A DNA stretch of 24,150 bases. It comes from Flammeovirgaceae bacterium UBA4659 (lineage in GTDB: Bacteria; Bacteroidota; Bacteroidia; Cytophagales; Cyclobacteriaceae). Below the pieces are notes generated by a model that ran no database searches, had not been told where the DNA came from, and saw only the letters and a list, made by a program, of their open reading frames with translations. The translations under genes were made by a program, and so were the position numbers. Below are positions 12,105 to 19,136 of this stretch, in pieces. The stretch covers positions 1 to 24,150 of the forward strand of contig DHLV01000171.1 in NCBI GenBank assembly GCA_002405445.1. The letters run 5' to 3'. The first letter of the stretch is position 1. Every line of letters begins with the position of its first letter.

Positions 12105-12794
12105 TCATTGCATTGACAGAATATGCACTGCCGCAACACCTGCTGTTTCGGTACGTAGCCGGTGGGCACCAAGGCTAACCTTTATAAATCCGGCAGACAG
12201 CGCGGTGGCGAGTTCTTCAGGTGTGAAGTCACCCTCGGGCCCAATAAAAATCAGATAATCGCTGCTTTTGGTAAATACATGTTGCAGGTATTGCGGATTG
12301 GTTTTATCTACAAAAGCGATGAACTTTTCAGTTGCGTGATCGCAGACTACTTCTTTGAATTCCTTCAGACCGCTGATTGTTGGCATCCATGCCTGCCGCG
12401 ATTGCTTCAAGGCACTCACTGCTACTTTTTGCATTCTTTCAAGGTTTACCACCTTACGTTCTGAATGATTGCAACGCATCAATGTGATCTGGTCTACGCC
12501 AAGTTCAACAGCCTTCTCTACAAACCATTCGGTGCGGTCAATGTTTTTGGTAGGGGCAATGGCAATGTGAATGTGGAATTTTCTTTTTGGCGATTGCCTC
12601 TTCGCAATTACTTGAAAGGTGCATTTTTTGTTGTTTGGATTTTCTACCACTGCCGTATAAAAAAATCCAAGCCCATCGGTAACTTCGATTGTGTCATTTG
12701 CCGCAAGGCGAAGAACTTGCACAGCGTGGCGCGAATCGTCTTCGTCAAGCCATGCAATACCCCGGGCCAACAATGGTTGATAAAATAGTGCCAT
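12105..12794 (-). CDS. rsmE: 16S rRNA (uracil1498-N3)-methyltransferase
   Basis: A SPOUT-class methyltransferase that modifies U1498 of 16S rRNA. The protein is 229 aa with the usual N-terminal PUA-like domain (HAVQVLRL at 23-30, then DTIEVTDGLG). The C-terminal trefoil-knot SAM site shows IGPEGDFTPEE at 184-194 and LGAHRLRTETA at 208-218. The ATG at 12794 gives the typical MALFYQP start. The gene sits 30 bases after the acyl-CoA-binding protein gene and 46 before ligA, with no terminator on either side, so all may be co-transcribed. Confidence 0.95.
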   Translation of the reverse strand: MALFYQPLLARGIAWLDEDDSRHAVQVLRLAANDTIEVTDGLGFFYTAVVENPNNKKCTFQVIAKRQSPKRKFHIHIAIAPTKNIDRTEWFVEKAVELGVDQITLMRCNHSERKVVNLERMQKVAVSALKQSRQAWMPTISGLKEFKEVVCDHATEKFIAFVDKTNPQYLQHVFTKSSDYLIFIGPEGDFTPEELATALSAGFIKVSLGAHRLRTETAGVAAVHILSMQ

Positions 12795-12824
12795 GCAAAT
12801 GCCGGCAATAGTTGCCCTGATATA

Positions 12825-13079
12825 TTAAACTTGCAAACGCCTGACCAATGCGATATAGTCACTCATGGCCTTTTCTTTTGCCAATCCCCTCTTACTTTCC
12901 CAAGCACTGTACTTGGCAATTGCTTTGAAATCGAATCCCATCGGTTTGTCGCCTGCTACATCACCTTCGGTGCCTTGTTTGAAAAGCGCATACAACTCCA
13001 ACAGATCTTCATTGCTGGGGCGTGCCGGCAATTGTTTGGAGGCAGCAACCGCTGCATTGAAATCATCGAGCAATGGCAT
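12825..13079 (-). CDS. Acyl-CoA-binding protein
   Basis: A small four-helix ACBP-family protein of 84 aa that binds long-chain acyl-CoA esters. Family hallmarks are LLELYALFKQGTEGD (Y30, K34), then KPMGFDFKAIAKYSAWES and the tail AMSDYIALVRRL. The length agrees with the eukaryotic ACBP family (86-90 aa). I chose the ATG at 13079 because a longer reading (to 13193) adds non-homologous residues that overlap gltA. The start lies only two bases after the gltA stop, so the two are very probably translated from one message. ACBP is less common in bacteria than in eukaryotes, and it seems to be an established component in some Bacteroidota. Confidence 0.9.
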   Translation of the reverse strand: MPLLDDFNAAVAASKQLPARPSNEDLLELYALFKQGTEGDVAGDKPMGFDFKAIAKYSAWESKRGLAKEKAMSDYIALVRRLQV

Positions 13080-13081
13080 GC

Positions 13082-14368
13082 CTATCGTTTGTTGATGGGT
13101 ACATAATCGCGTAACTGCTGGCCTACATAAATTTGGCGGGGGCGCCCAATTGGTTCTTTGTTTTCGCGCAATTCTTTCCATTGTGCGATCCACCCGGGCA
13201 AGCGACCCATCGCGAACATGACTGTGAACATGTCAACCGGGATTCCCAACGCGCGATAGATGATACCTGAGTAGAAATCAACGTTAGGATACAGTTTGCG
13301 CTCGATAAAATAAGGATCGCGCAAAGCAACTTCCTCGAGCTTCATCGCAATCTCCAAAACAGGATCGTTTACGCCCAACTTGTTGAGCACATCATCCGCT
13401 GCCTTCTTGATGATTTTTGCCCGCGGGTCAAAATTCTTGTATACGCGATGGCCAAAGCCCATCAGCCTAAACCCGCTGTTTTTGTCTTTTGCTTTATTGA
13501 TCCATTTCTCGGTATCGCCCCCATCTTTTTTGATGGCTTCCAGCATCAAGATCACCTCTTGGTTGGCGCCACCGTGTAACGGGCCCCACAAAGCATTGAT
13601 CCCTGCAGAGATAGAAGAATAGATACTTGCTTTGGACGACCCAACGATGCGAACCGTGGAAGTCGAGCAGTTCTGTTCGTGGTCGGCATGCAAAATCAAC
13701 AACTTATCAAGCGCATCGGCTACCACGGGGTCTACTTCATATTGCTCGGCCGGCAGCGCGTACAACATTTTCAAAAAGCGCGAGCAGTATTCGAGCGAGT
13801 TGTCTGGGTAATTGACCGGGTGACCCACTGCATTCTTGTAAGCCCAGGCAGCAAACGTAGGCATTTTTGCCAGCGAGCGTACAATGCTCAAGTAAACTCC
13901 CTCGGCTGAGCGGTTGGGGTCAAGCGACTCGGGGTAAAAGGCGGTTTGTGCGCAAAAAAGTGAAGCCAAAACACCCATAGGGTGAGAGGTTGAGGGAAAC
14001 CCGTCCAGTATTTTTTTGATGTCTTCATGCACCATCGTGTGGCGCTTAATATCGCCAGAGAACTTACCGAGTTGGTCGGTGGTCGGCAACTCACCAAAAA
14101 TCAGCAGGTAGGCTACTTCCAGAAAACTTGAATGTGCCGCCAGGTCTTCGATGGAATACCCACGGTATCGAAGGATGCCTTTGTCGCCATCCAGAAAAGT
14201 GATCGCACTTTTCGTTGCTCCGGTGTTCTTGTATCCAAAGTCAAGAGTGATGGCACCGGTCTCCTCCAAAAGATTGCTGATATCCAGTGCAACTTCGTTT
14301 TCCGTACCCTCTACCACTGGTAGTTTGTATGTTTTTCCGTCTAGGATGAGTTCTGCAGTTTTTGCCAT
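13082..14368 (-). CDS. gltA: Citrate synthase
   Basis: Condenses acetyl-CoA and oxaloacetate to citrate, entering the TCA cycle. The protein is 428 aa, the length of type II (hexameric, NADH-sensitive class) enzymes, and has the type II N-terminal extension (AELILDGKTYKLPVVEGTEN). Catalytic residues are H265 in WGPLHGGAN, H307 in MGFGHRVYKNFDPRA and D364 in PNVDFYSG. LHADHEQNCSTST with H230 is also present. The acyl-CoA-binding protein gene follows after two bases. A candidate promoter lies at 14393-14423. Confidence 0.97.
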   Translation of the reverse strand: MAKTAELILDGKTYKLPVVEGTENEVALDISNLLEETGAITLDFGYKNTGATKSAITFLDGDKGILRYRGYSIEDLAAHSSFLEVAYLLIFGELPTTDQLGKFSGDIKRHTMVHEDIKKILDGFPSTSHPMGVLASLFCAQTAFYPESLDPNRSAEGVYLSIVRSLAKMPTFAAWAYKNAVGHPVNYPDNSLEYCSRFLKMLYALPAEQYEVDPVVADALDKLLILHADHEQNCSTSTVRIVGSSKASIYSSISAGINALWGPLHGGANQEVILMLEAIKKDGGDTEKWINKAKDKNSGFRLMGFGHRVYKNFDPRAKIIKKAADDVLNKLGVNDPVLEIAMKLEEVALRDPYFIERKLYPNVDFYSGIIYRALGIPVDMFTVMFAMGRLPGWIAQWKELRENKEPIGRPRQIYVGQQLRDYVPINKR

Positions 14369-14392
14369 AAAATGGTAGTTATACTTTTTGCC

Positions 14393-14423
14393 TCAATATA
14401 GAGGCTCACATTTTGCTAAACAA
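14393..14423 (-). promoter_or_regulatory. Possible gltA promoter and leader hairpin
   Basis: On the minus strand TTG (14423-14421) is followed after 20 bases by TATATTGA (14400-14393), a partial match to the Bacteroidota TTG/TAnnTTTG pattern. A small hairpin, GCCTC TATATT GAGGC, overlaps the second box. The gltA ATG is about 25 bases downstream. Based on pattern and position only. Confidence 0.4.
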
Positions 14424-14439
14424 TGAAAAAAACCTTTTG

Positions 14440-14472
14440 CTACGCTTTTTTTAAAAACTTTTTTGAGCGTAG
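14440..14472 (-). terminator. Possible terminator after the prohibitin gene
   Basis: CTACGCT and AGCGTAG form a 7-bp stem around a 19-base A/T-rich loop. On the minus strand it is followed by CAAAAGG and then seven T. It lies between the end of the prohibitin-family gene and the gltA promoter, where a terminator would be expected. The T tract does not directly abut the stem, so the call is tentative. Confidence 0.35.
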
Positions 14473-14715
14473 GCGCGTTCCTCAAAAAAAGTTCGTTTGA
14501 TTTTTGCCGCCTAACGAATTCGCTTTTTTTGCTGCGATCAATTGGCTAGAATTCGGCTTGGGTGAATATCCAAAACCAAGGCCTTGCCTCAAAAATACCT
14601 TTGGGAATTTCCGGCATGGTTGGCCCGCCTCCCTCTTGCGATGAGCCTCACAACACGCGTTGCACAACGCGCAAAATTGTTGAAAACTCCATCAAAACTT
14701 TTCTCGGTATTCAAT

Positions 14716-15531
14716 CTAGTTATTGCCCAAAATGAGTGGCATTCCATCTTTGCCTGAGCCTACTACTACCACCTTGGCGTTGGGCGATTTGGCCAATTCC
14801 AGGGTCGCTTCTATACCCCTCATTTTCAATAGTTTATCTGAAAGAGAATTGTTAATGATGTTGTTGGCGCGAGCTTCACCTTCGGCTTGGATGCGTTTCC
14901 GCTCAGCCTCGCTTTTCTCCTTGTCCAGCCTGTACTGGTAGGCGAGGGCCTCCTGTTGCTGTTGAAGTTTATTTTCGATGGAGGTACGGATTTGATCCGG
15001 TAACTTGATGGATCTGATGAGTATATCGATGAAGTTAACATAGTTGGCTTTGAACTTCTTCTCGGTTTCCAGTTTGATGGTGGCTTCCACTTCGGCTCGT
15101 TTGGTTGAGTAGATTTCTTCGGCCGTAAACTGCGCCATGATCTGGCGGGTGATCGATCGCGCCTCCGGGGTTACAAAGCGACCCTGGTACTCGCCCTTGA
15201 ACTTTTCGTGCAGGTAGCCGATCTTATCAATTTGCGGAGAAAACCGAACCGTTACATCCACATGGATAGGCAGACCATTTTTATCGGTTATATCCATATT
15301 CTCATCTGAAGAAATTTCAGACACATCATAAATTGTCTTATCGTTCCAGGGTGCCTTCAGGTGAGTGCCTGGTCCGATCACATCGTCTTTGTCCAGCCCC
15401 TTGCCAAAAGGGTAGAAGATGATTGCTTTTTCCGAGGGCCCTACGTCATAAACGAGGCTTGAGGACAAGGCAAACAACACAAAAACGGCAACGATGCCCA
15501 AGATGATAAAAGGAAGCTTTCGATTGTTCAT
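14716..15531 (-). CDS. Prohibitin/SPFH-family membrane protein
   Basis: 271 aa from the ATG at 15531 (MNNRKLPFIILG). A longer reading to 15717 overlaps the upstream gene and adds no family sequence. One N-terminal membrane helix (about 7-26) anchors the protein, with a Band 7 domain outside it (VYDVGPSEKAIIFYPFGKGL to about 190). A coiled-coil follows (ENKLQQQQEALAYQYRLDKE, then SEAERKRIQAEGEARANNII). Prohibitins form large ring- or cage-like membrane assemblies that scaffold or regulate proteases such as FtsH. The start is 11 bases after the stop of a channel-like membrane protein gene, so the two are likely one unit. FtsH is not in the window. Confidence 0.9.
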   Translation of the reverse strand: MNNRKLPFIILGIVAVFVLFALSSSLVYDVGPSEKAIIFYPFGKGLDKDDVIGPGTHLKAPWNDKTIYDVSEISSDENMDITDKNGLPIHVDVTVRFSPQIDKIGYLHEKFKGEYQGRFVTPEARSITRQIMAQFTAEEIYSTKRAEVEATIKLETEKKFKANYVNFIDILIRSIKLPDQIRTSIENKLQQQQEALAYQYRLDKEKSEAERKRIQAEGEARANNIINNSLSDKLLKMRGIEATLELAKSPNAKVVVVGSGKDGMPLILGNN

Positions 15532-15542
15532 AGTATAATTGT

Positions 15543-16298
15543 TTATTGTTTGTTTTGATAATTCTCGTTTCGCGGCAGGCCTAAAAGCTTGCCAATGATC
15601 AGCACTCCGTACAGTCCGCCCCACACTGCTTCCATAATGCTGATCTTGCGTACCAGCCTTGAAGGCATCAGGCCCGAGTCGATGCCACCCAAAACGCTGA
15701 AGCTGTAGGTCACGCACTCGGCATAGTTGGGTAACCCTGGCTCAATGGTAACCCCCAGGCTTCCCGGCCTGGCGATGCTGATGAGGTCATACAAACTGCC
15801 AAATGAAATTCCGATCATCAGAAAAATACAGGCTGCACCCCATAGTTTATCGGGCGTCATGTAGCTTCCCGAAAAAAGGTCGTGGATAGCAAAGCCAATC
15901 ACGGTCACTTCAATGGGAAACAATAAACTGTGAATGGTGAGCAAATAGGCCTGCCGGTTGGCGATGTGAATGAACTGGTAATAGGGGAACTCCGCCATTA
16001 CACCCACGGACACGATGCTGATCAACACCACCAGGAAGACAAGCAAAAGGACTCGGTTTTTAGTAAAGTTTCTGAGCAGGTCCCACAATAAAAATGCATA
16101 GAGTGTACCAAAAAACGAGAACACTGAAATAATCAACTTGGCCACCTCACTTTTTGAATCTTCCAACAGCGGTTCAGAAAGTATGAGCCCACAGGTGATG
16201 ATCAACACTTGAAGCAAAACGATATTGCGGTAGTCTTTTGCTTTTTCGCGGTGCAGGTCGGTTGTGCTGAGGATGTTGAGTAGTTTGAATTTGACCAT
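15543..16298 (-). CDS. Multi-pass membrane protein with a K+-channel-like but degenerate pore region
   Basis: 251 aa, strongly hydrophobic, with about six segments (roughly 25-41, 52-75, 82-101, 120-140, 152-170 and 219-240). The C-terminal part is arranged like a two-helix ion channel. A helix (WGAACIFLMIGISFGSLYDL) is followed by a re-entrant-loop-like stretch (NYAECVTYSFSVLGGIDSG, 191-209) and then a final helix (MEAVWGGLYGVLIIGKLLG). In a potassium channel the loop would read T-x-G-Y-G-D, and here the equivalent reads GGIDSG. It may belong to the Ion_trans_2-like superfamily with altered selectivity, or only resemble it. It is probably co-transcribed with the prohibitin-family gene. Specific function unknown. 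Confidence 0.65.
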   Translation of the reverse strand: MVKFKLLNILSTTDLHREKAKDYRNIVLLQVLIITCGLILSEPLLEDSKSEVAKLIISVFSFFGTLYAFLLWDLLRNFTKNRVLLLVFLVVLISIVSVGVMAEFPYYQFIHIANRQAYLLTIHSLLFPIEVTVIGFAIHDLFSGSYMTPDKLWGAACIFLMIGISFGSLYDLISIARPGSLGVTIEPGLPNYAECVTYSFSVLGGIDSGLMPSRLVRKISIMEAVWGGLYGVLIIGKLLGLPRNENYQNKQ

Positions 16299-16358
16299 CT
16301 TACAGGCGGTGCTTGTTGTGCGTGGGCGTAAATGGTTTCAAAGCTAGCAAAACAAAAA

Positions 16359-16386
16359 GGCGGTGGAAAAAGCCACCGCCTTTTTT
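16359..16386. terminator. Strong bidirectional terminator
   Basis: GGCGGTGG (16359-16366) pairs perfectly with CCACCGCC (16373-16380) around AAAAAG. Six T follow on the plus strand, and a T run follows on the minus strand (complement of five A at 16354-16358). It lies 23 bases after the stop of the lysine-rich H1-like gene and insulates it from the downstream channel gene. Confidence 0.88.
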
Positions 16387-16408
16387 GTGAACCAGAAAAT
16401 GGGAAAAA

Positions 16409-16726
16409 TCACATGCCCGAACCGCCTTCTGTGCCGGTGTTGCCGGTGTTCTCGGGTGCGGGGGCAGGTGCAGGCTCAACAGCCGGAGCCGGTATTGCGG
16501 CTGGTGCCGGTGCAGGCTTGGGAGCCGGCTTCTTTGAGGCTGGCTTTTTCGCTGCCGGCTTTTTGGGTGCCGGTTTCTTCACCACCTGTTTTTTTGGAGC
16601 CTTCTTGGCTACTTTCTTTGCCGCCTTTTTAGCGACTTTTTTGGCAACCTTTTTTGCCGATTTTTTTGCTGACTTTTTTGCGGGTTTGGAAGCCTTCTTT
16701 ACCGCCTTCTTTGCTTTCTTTGCCAT
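16409..16726 (-). CDS. Lysine/alanine/proline-rich histone-H1-like protein
   Basis: 105 aa of low complexity. Residues 1-50 are a repeating AKK/VAKK/SAKK array. Residues 50-75 repeat KKPA(A/S/P). Residues 75-105 are proline/alanine-rich and then mildly acidic and glycine-rich (VEPAPAPAPENTGNTG, ending GGSGM). The basic part resembles the C-terminal tail of eukaryotic H1 and chlamydial Hc2, which bind DNA non-specifically, so a nucleoid-associated role is a reasonable inference. There is no folded domain or signal peptide. The gene is monocistronic: it has its own candidate promoter at 16781-16813 and a strong terminator. An adhesion or low-complexity tail role cannot be excluded. Confidence 0.8.
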   Translation of the reverse strand: MAKKAKKAVKKASKPAKKSAKKSAKKVAKKVAKKAAKKVAKKAPKKQVVKKPAPKKPAAKKPASKKPAPKPAPAPAAIPAPAVEPAPAPAPENTGNTGTEGGSGM

Positions 16727-16780
16727 AGTACGGGGTTATTTTATTTTTGATTTGGGTTACTGCTATCCTCGAACAGCATT

Positions 16781-16813
16781 TAAAGTTAAAAAAACTTCTA
16801 CGCCAATACCAAA
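16781..16813 (-). promoter_or_regulatory. Possible promoter of the H1-like gene
   Basis: On the minus strand TTTG (16813-16810) is followed after 21 bases by TAACTTTA (16788-16781), which matches seven of eight positions of TAnnTTTG. The leader to the ATG at 16726 would be roughly 45-50 bases. The spacing is slightly longer than ideal. Confidence 0.42.
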
Positions 16814-16855
16814 TTCTTTTAACATAAATTTCAAGTGGTTGATTTTGTGATGCAC

Positions 16856-17566
16856 TCAATCAACAGGAGTAGGCACCTTCTCTTGCTCTTTTTGGTGCCA
16901 CTTGATGTCCCACAAGAACGAAACCTGGAAGAAGTCTTTCCCCGTCTCATCCACGAGCCGGTAATCAAATTGATGGAGGAACCCTGCCTGTATGCCGAAT
17001 GATTGCGTAACCTGGTAGCCGCCTCCCAAATAAAGCCTCAATCGCTCAAAGTACGCGGGCGTGTCGGTGAAAAAAATTTCTGCCGATGTAGACACATAAA
17101 ATGTGTTGGCTGTCACCTTTGCGGCCTTCAGCGGAATAACGCTTTGGAGGCGATACCGAAACCTGTTGCGATAGCCGTTTTGTGTGAAGCGCTGCTCCGC
17201 CCGGTATCGGTGTTCGAACTTGATATGCTGCAGGTATTGGCTCATGGTCAGTTGCTCAAATAAGCGGAACTCGTCACTCGCCTTGGGGGTCAAAAAGTCG
17301 CCCCCTGCCTGATAGGTATCGTATTTACCGCCAGCCACAGCAAGCGAGAAGTGCTTATCGAGTTGATAGGTAACTCCTCCTTTGATTTCGTGGTAGTGGA
17401 AGTGCTTGTATAGTTTTAACGACCGAAGTTGACTCTCTGCGAACACTCCCCATTTTTCTGAAATGCTTGCCTTGGCGCTGAAAACATTCCACGAGCCGAG
17501 GTCAGACTGACCGCTGGCCGTTATTGGCAATAGCAGCACTGCCACCCAATAGATGCGGGTAGACAT
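16856..17566 (-). CDS. DUF2490 outer-membrane beta-barrel-like protein
   Basis: 236 aa with a cleavable signal peptide (about 1-19, VAVLLLPITASGQ). The mature part consists of alternating amphipathic strands with aromatic ends, typical of a small outer-membrane barrel. Family signatures are an early SWNVFSAKASISEKWGVFAE, the central HRYRAEQRF and FRYRLQSVIPL, and a C-terminal strand set (GAFLHQFDYR-like, FLWDIKWH). This fits the DUF2490 family common in Bacteroidota, whose substrate is unknown. The start is two bases before the esterase stop, so it is the second gene of a two-gene unit with that secreted esterase. Confidence 0.85.
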   Translation of the reverse strand: MSTRIYWVAVLLLPITASGQSDLGSWNVFSAKASISEKWGVFAESQLRSLKLYKHFHYHEIKGGVTYQLDKHFSLAVAGGKYDTYQAGGDFLTPKASDEFRLFEQLTMSQYLQHIKFEHRYRAEQRFTQNGYRNRFRYRLQSVIPLKAAKVTANTFYVSTSAEIFFTDTPAYFERLRLYLGGGYQVTQSFGIQAGFLHQFDYRLVDETGKDFFQVSFLWDIKWHQKEQEKVPTPVD

Positions 17567-17567
17567 A

Positions 17568-18485
17568 TTATTTTTTTAAGAGAAACTCTAAAGGTTTGGC
17601 AAGCCGTTTAGACCAGGCCTTTTCACTATGGTCTTCACCCGGAAAAAACGCTGTGATCCATGCCGATGTGCCGTAGCCTTTTGCCCGGATGACATCGTCT
17701 ATCTTCCGTTGCAGGGGAGGGTAGAGGGCATCCAGCGTTTGGTCTCCGTAGTCGAAGTACAGTTGATGGTTTTCTGCGCTGGGCAGGTGTGCCTGCATAT
17801 AACTGGCGAATGCATCAGGCATCGGATTGTTGAGCACCGAAAAAGTGCCGGGCCAGTGTGTACTAAGGCAGGCGGCACCACCAAATACCTGCGGGTATTG
17901 GCAAATCGCGTACATGGAAATAAGCCCGCCCATGCTGCTGCCACCGATAAACGTGTTTTTGGCGTCTTGCAATGTTGAGTACTTTTTATCGATCAGGGGT
18001 TTCAATTCTAGCACGAGGTATTTGAGGTAGTTGTCAGAATTTGGTGTGAAACCCGCATTCGTTCGCCCAGCCGATCGCAATTGTTTGACCACAGTGTCCT
18101 TTTCTGCTGCGGCCAGCGATTCAAACGGTTTTTGGGGAAAGTAGTCGGCATGTCGCGTTGCCCCTCCGTTCCATATTCCCACTACGATCACATCTTTGAT
18201 GCGGTTGCCGGCTGACAAACGGTGAATGGTTTCGCTTACTTTCCACGATTGCTTGTTCCAAGTAGCGGTGGAATCAAATAGCATTTGGCCATCATGCATG
18301 TATAATACGGCATACTTCTTTTGACCGGCATAACCATCAGGCAGCCATACATCAACGTGCCTTGATGAAATATACGCTGACGTAAAATCCGGTAGCCGCT
18401 CAATTTTGCCGTGCGGAACCCGTGGTTCCTGAGCAAATGCGGTTGCCAAGCAAGCGGATATGAAAAAAATAGTAATCAACTTCAT
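17568..18485 (-). CDS. Secreted alpha/beta-hydrolase esterase (Fes/IroE, esterase D-like family)
   Basis: 305 aa from the ATG at 18485; a TTG two codons earlier is possible but unnecessary. A signal peptide covers about 1-18 (LITIFFISACLATAFAQ). The putative esterase fold shows VDVWLPDGYAGQKKYAVLYM near the start, with HDGQ forming the oxyanion region. The nucleophile S184 sits in GGSSMGG and the catalytic histidine is probably H286 in GEDHSEKAW. An acid near D245-D248 is plausible. Relatives hydrolyse siderophore esters, carbohydrate acetyl/feruloyl esters or S-formylglutathione. The substrate cannot be read here. It is followed by the DUF2490 gene, suggesting joint work at the cell envelope. 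Confidence 0.88.
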   Translation of the reverse strand: MKLITIFFISACLATAFAQEPRVPHGKIERLPDFTSAYISSRHVDVWLPDGYAGQKKYAVLYMHDGQMLFDSTATWNKQSWKVSETIHRLSAGNRIKDVIVVGIWNGGATRHADYFPQKPFESLAAAEKDTVVKQLRSAGRTNAGFTPNSDNYLKYLVLELKPLIDKKYSTLQDAKNTFIGGSSMGGLISMYAICQYPQVFGGAACLSTHWPGTFSVLNNPMPDAFASYMQAHLPSAENHQLYFDYGDQTLDALYPPLQRKIDDVIRAKGYGTSAWITAFFPGEDHSEKAWSKRLAKPLEFLLKK

Positions 18486-18736
18486 ACCCAAAAGTGATTA
18501 ATTGTTTTGTCATTTTCAACGAGCCGTCATACCCTTTCGGCTATACCACCGCGTACACGAGAGGCTAGCGATGGTGATGTTTACCGGTTTATGCTTTCGT
18601 TTGTTACTTCCCGATACATAAAGTGACTGATTTTTAAAATCTACTTCCATTGATTCAAAAACCACTTTTTGCTTTGTATATATCGGAGAAAGGTACACAT
18701 AGGGTACAAAAAAACCATAAAAACAAATAACTATCT

Positions 18737-19012
18737 ATGATTACCTACAACGAAAAAACAGGCAACGTAACAGTTACATTCGAATTGAGTGGCGATGCGG
18801 GCCCGCGGTTGCTGATGATGCAACGCGCGTTGACTCTTGCTGTTTATGAGATCAGTTCGTCAGAGCGAAATGCTGGTGACGAAGACTTTAAAGAGGCGAT
18901 TTGGAATTTGACCCAACTACAGCGAGTGTTTATGCTCGATGAAAACCAAATGCAAGCTGGCGTTGGAGGGAGACCTTTCAAAAATGCCGCAGAGGGTATT
19001 TCGTCTATCTGA
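18737..19012 (+). CDS. Small protein of unknown function at the element boundary
   Basis: 91 aa, no family recognised. The N terminus (MITYNEKTGNVTVTFEL) looks like a short beta-hairpin, and the rest is helical and mixed-charge (LLMMQRALTLAVYEISSSER, NLTQLQRVFMLDENQ). There is no signal peptide or membrane segment. It is preceded by an A-rich leader typical of Bacteroidota starts. It is the only plus-strand gene in this part, between the host esterase and the minus-strand element genes, so it could belong to either. A 9-bp inverted repeat follows 14 bases after its stop. The start at 18737 is the only sensible ATG. Confidence 0.6.
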   Translation: MITYNEKTGNVTVTFELSGDAGPRLLMMQRALTLAVYEISSSERNAGDEDFKEAIWNLTQLQRVFMLDENQMQAGVGGRPFKNAAEGISSI

Positions 19013-19026
19013 TTTGACCTCGCAGA

Positions 19027-19061
19027 GGTTTGCCAGGTCATGCAAAAGCCCTTGGCAAACC
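19027..19061. repeat. 9-bp inverted repeat after the small plus-strand ORF
   Basis: GGTTTGCCA (19027-19035) and TGGCAAACC (19053-19061) are perfect complements with a 17-base spacer. It lies 14 bases downstream of the 91-aa ORF and within the presumed left end of the element. It could be a weak terminator (no T tract directly follows) or a protein-binding site. Confidence 0.6.
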
Positions 19062-19091
19062 CATTTTCGCATTGAAAAAGTTTTTGTGTGC

Positions 19092-19134
19092 TTTTGCGGT
19101 TTGCTGTTGCACTCGCTTTTGCACTTGCTCTTGC
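19092..19134. repeat. Tandem NNTTGC hexamer array
   Basis: From 19099 six hexamers follow without gaps: GTTTGC, TGTTGC, ACTCGC, TTTTGC, ACTTGC and TCTTGC. One more TTTTGC stands at 19092-19097. The array ends two bases before the stop codon (19137-19139) of the primase-like gene and lies outside it. It resembles a degenerate short iteron array or the scar of slipped replication. Confidence 0.7.
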
Positions 19135-19136
19135 AG

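Larger units (their letters stand above)
14369..14715. other. Gene-free region upstream of gltA with several inverted repeats
   Basis: This 347-bp stretch contains the putative gltA promoter, a hairpin with arms CTACGCT/AGCGTAG at 14440-14472, a near-perfect 16-bp palindrome CGCGTTG-CA-CAACGCG at 14656-14671, and a homopolymer-rich interior (A and T runs at 14425-14500 and 14524-14531). An open frame of 61 codons (14482-14667, minus) shows no recognisable family. The region may be a degraded or dispersed repeat; nothing else is visible. Confidence 0.55.

Noticed and set aside
12825..13193. Longer 122-aa version of the acyl-CoA-binding protein
   Set aside because: The extra 38 residues are the gltA end read in another frame; the ACBP family begins at the ATG at 13079.
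14716..15717. Longer 333-aa version of the prohibitin-family protein
   Set aside because: The first 62 residues come from the overlapping upstream membrane-protein gene; the family N terminus starts at 15531.
16332..16850. Plus-strand Gly/Ala/Phe-rich 172-codon frame (GAGAGAGAGLGAGFF-like)
   Set aside because: It is the complement of the KKPA/AKK repeats of the H1-like gene, so its repeats are a mirror of that low-complexity sequence, not a silk- or elastin-like protein.
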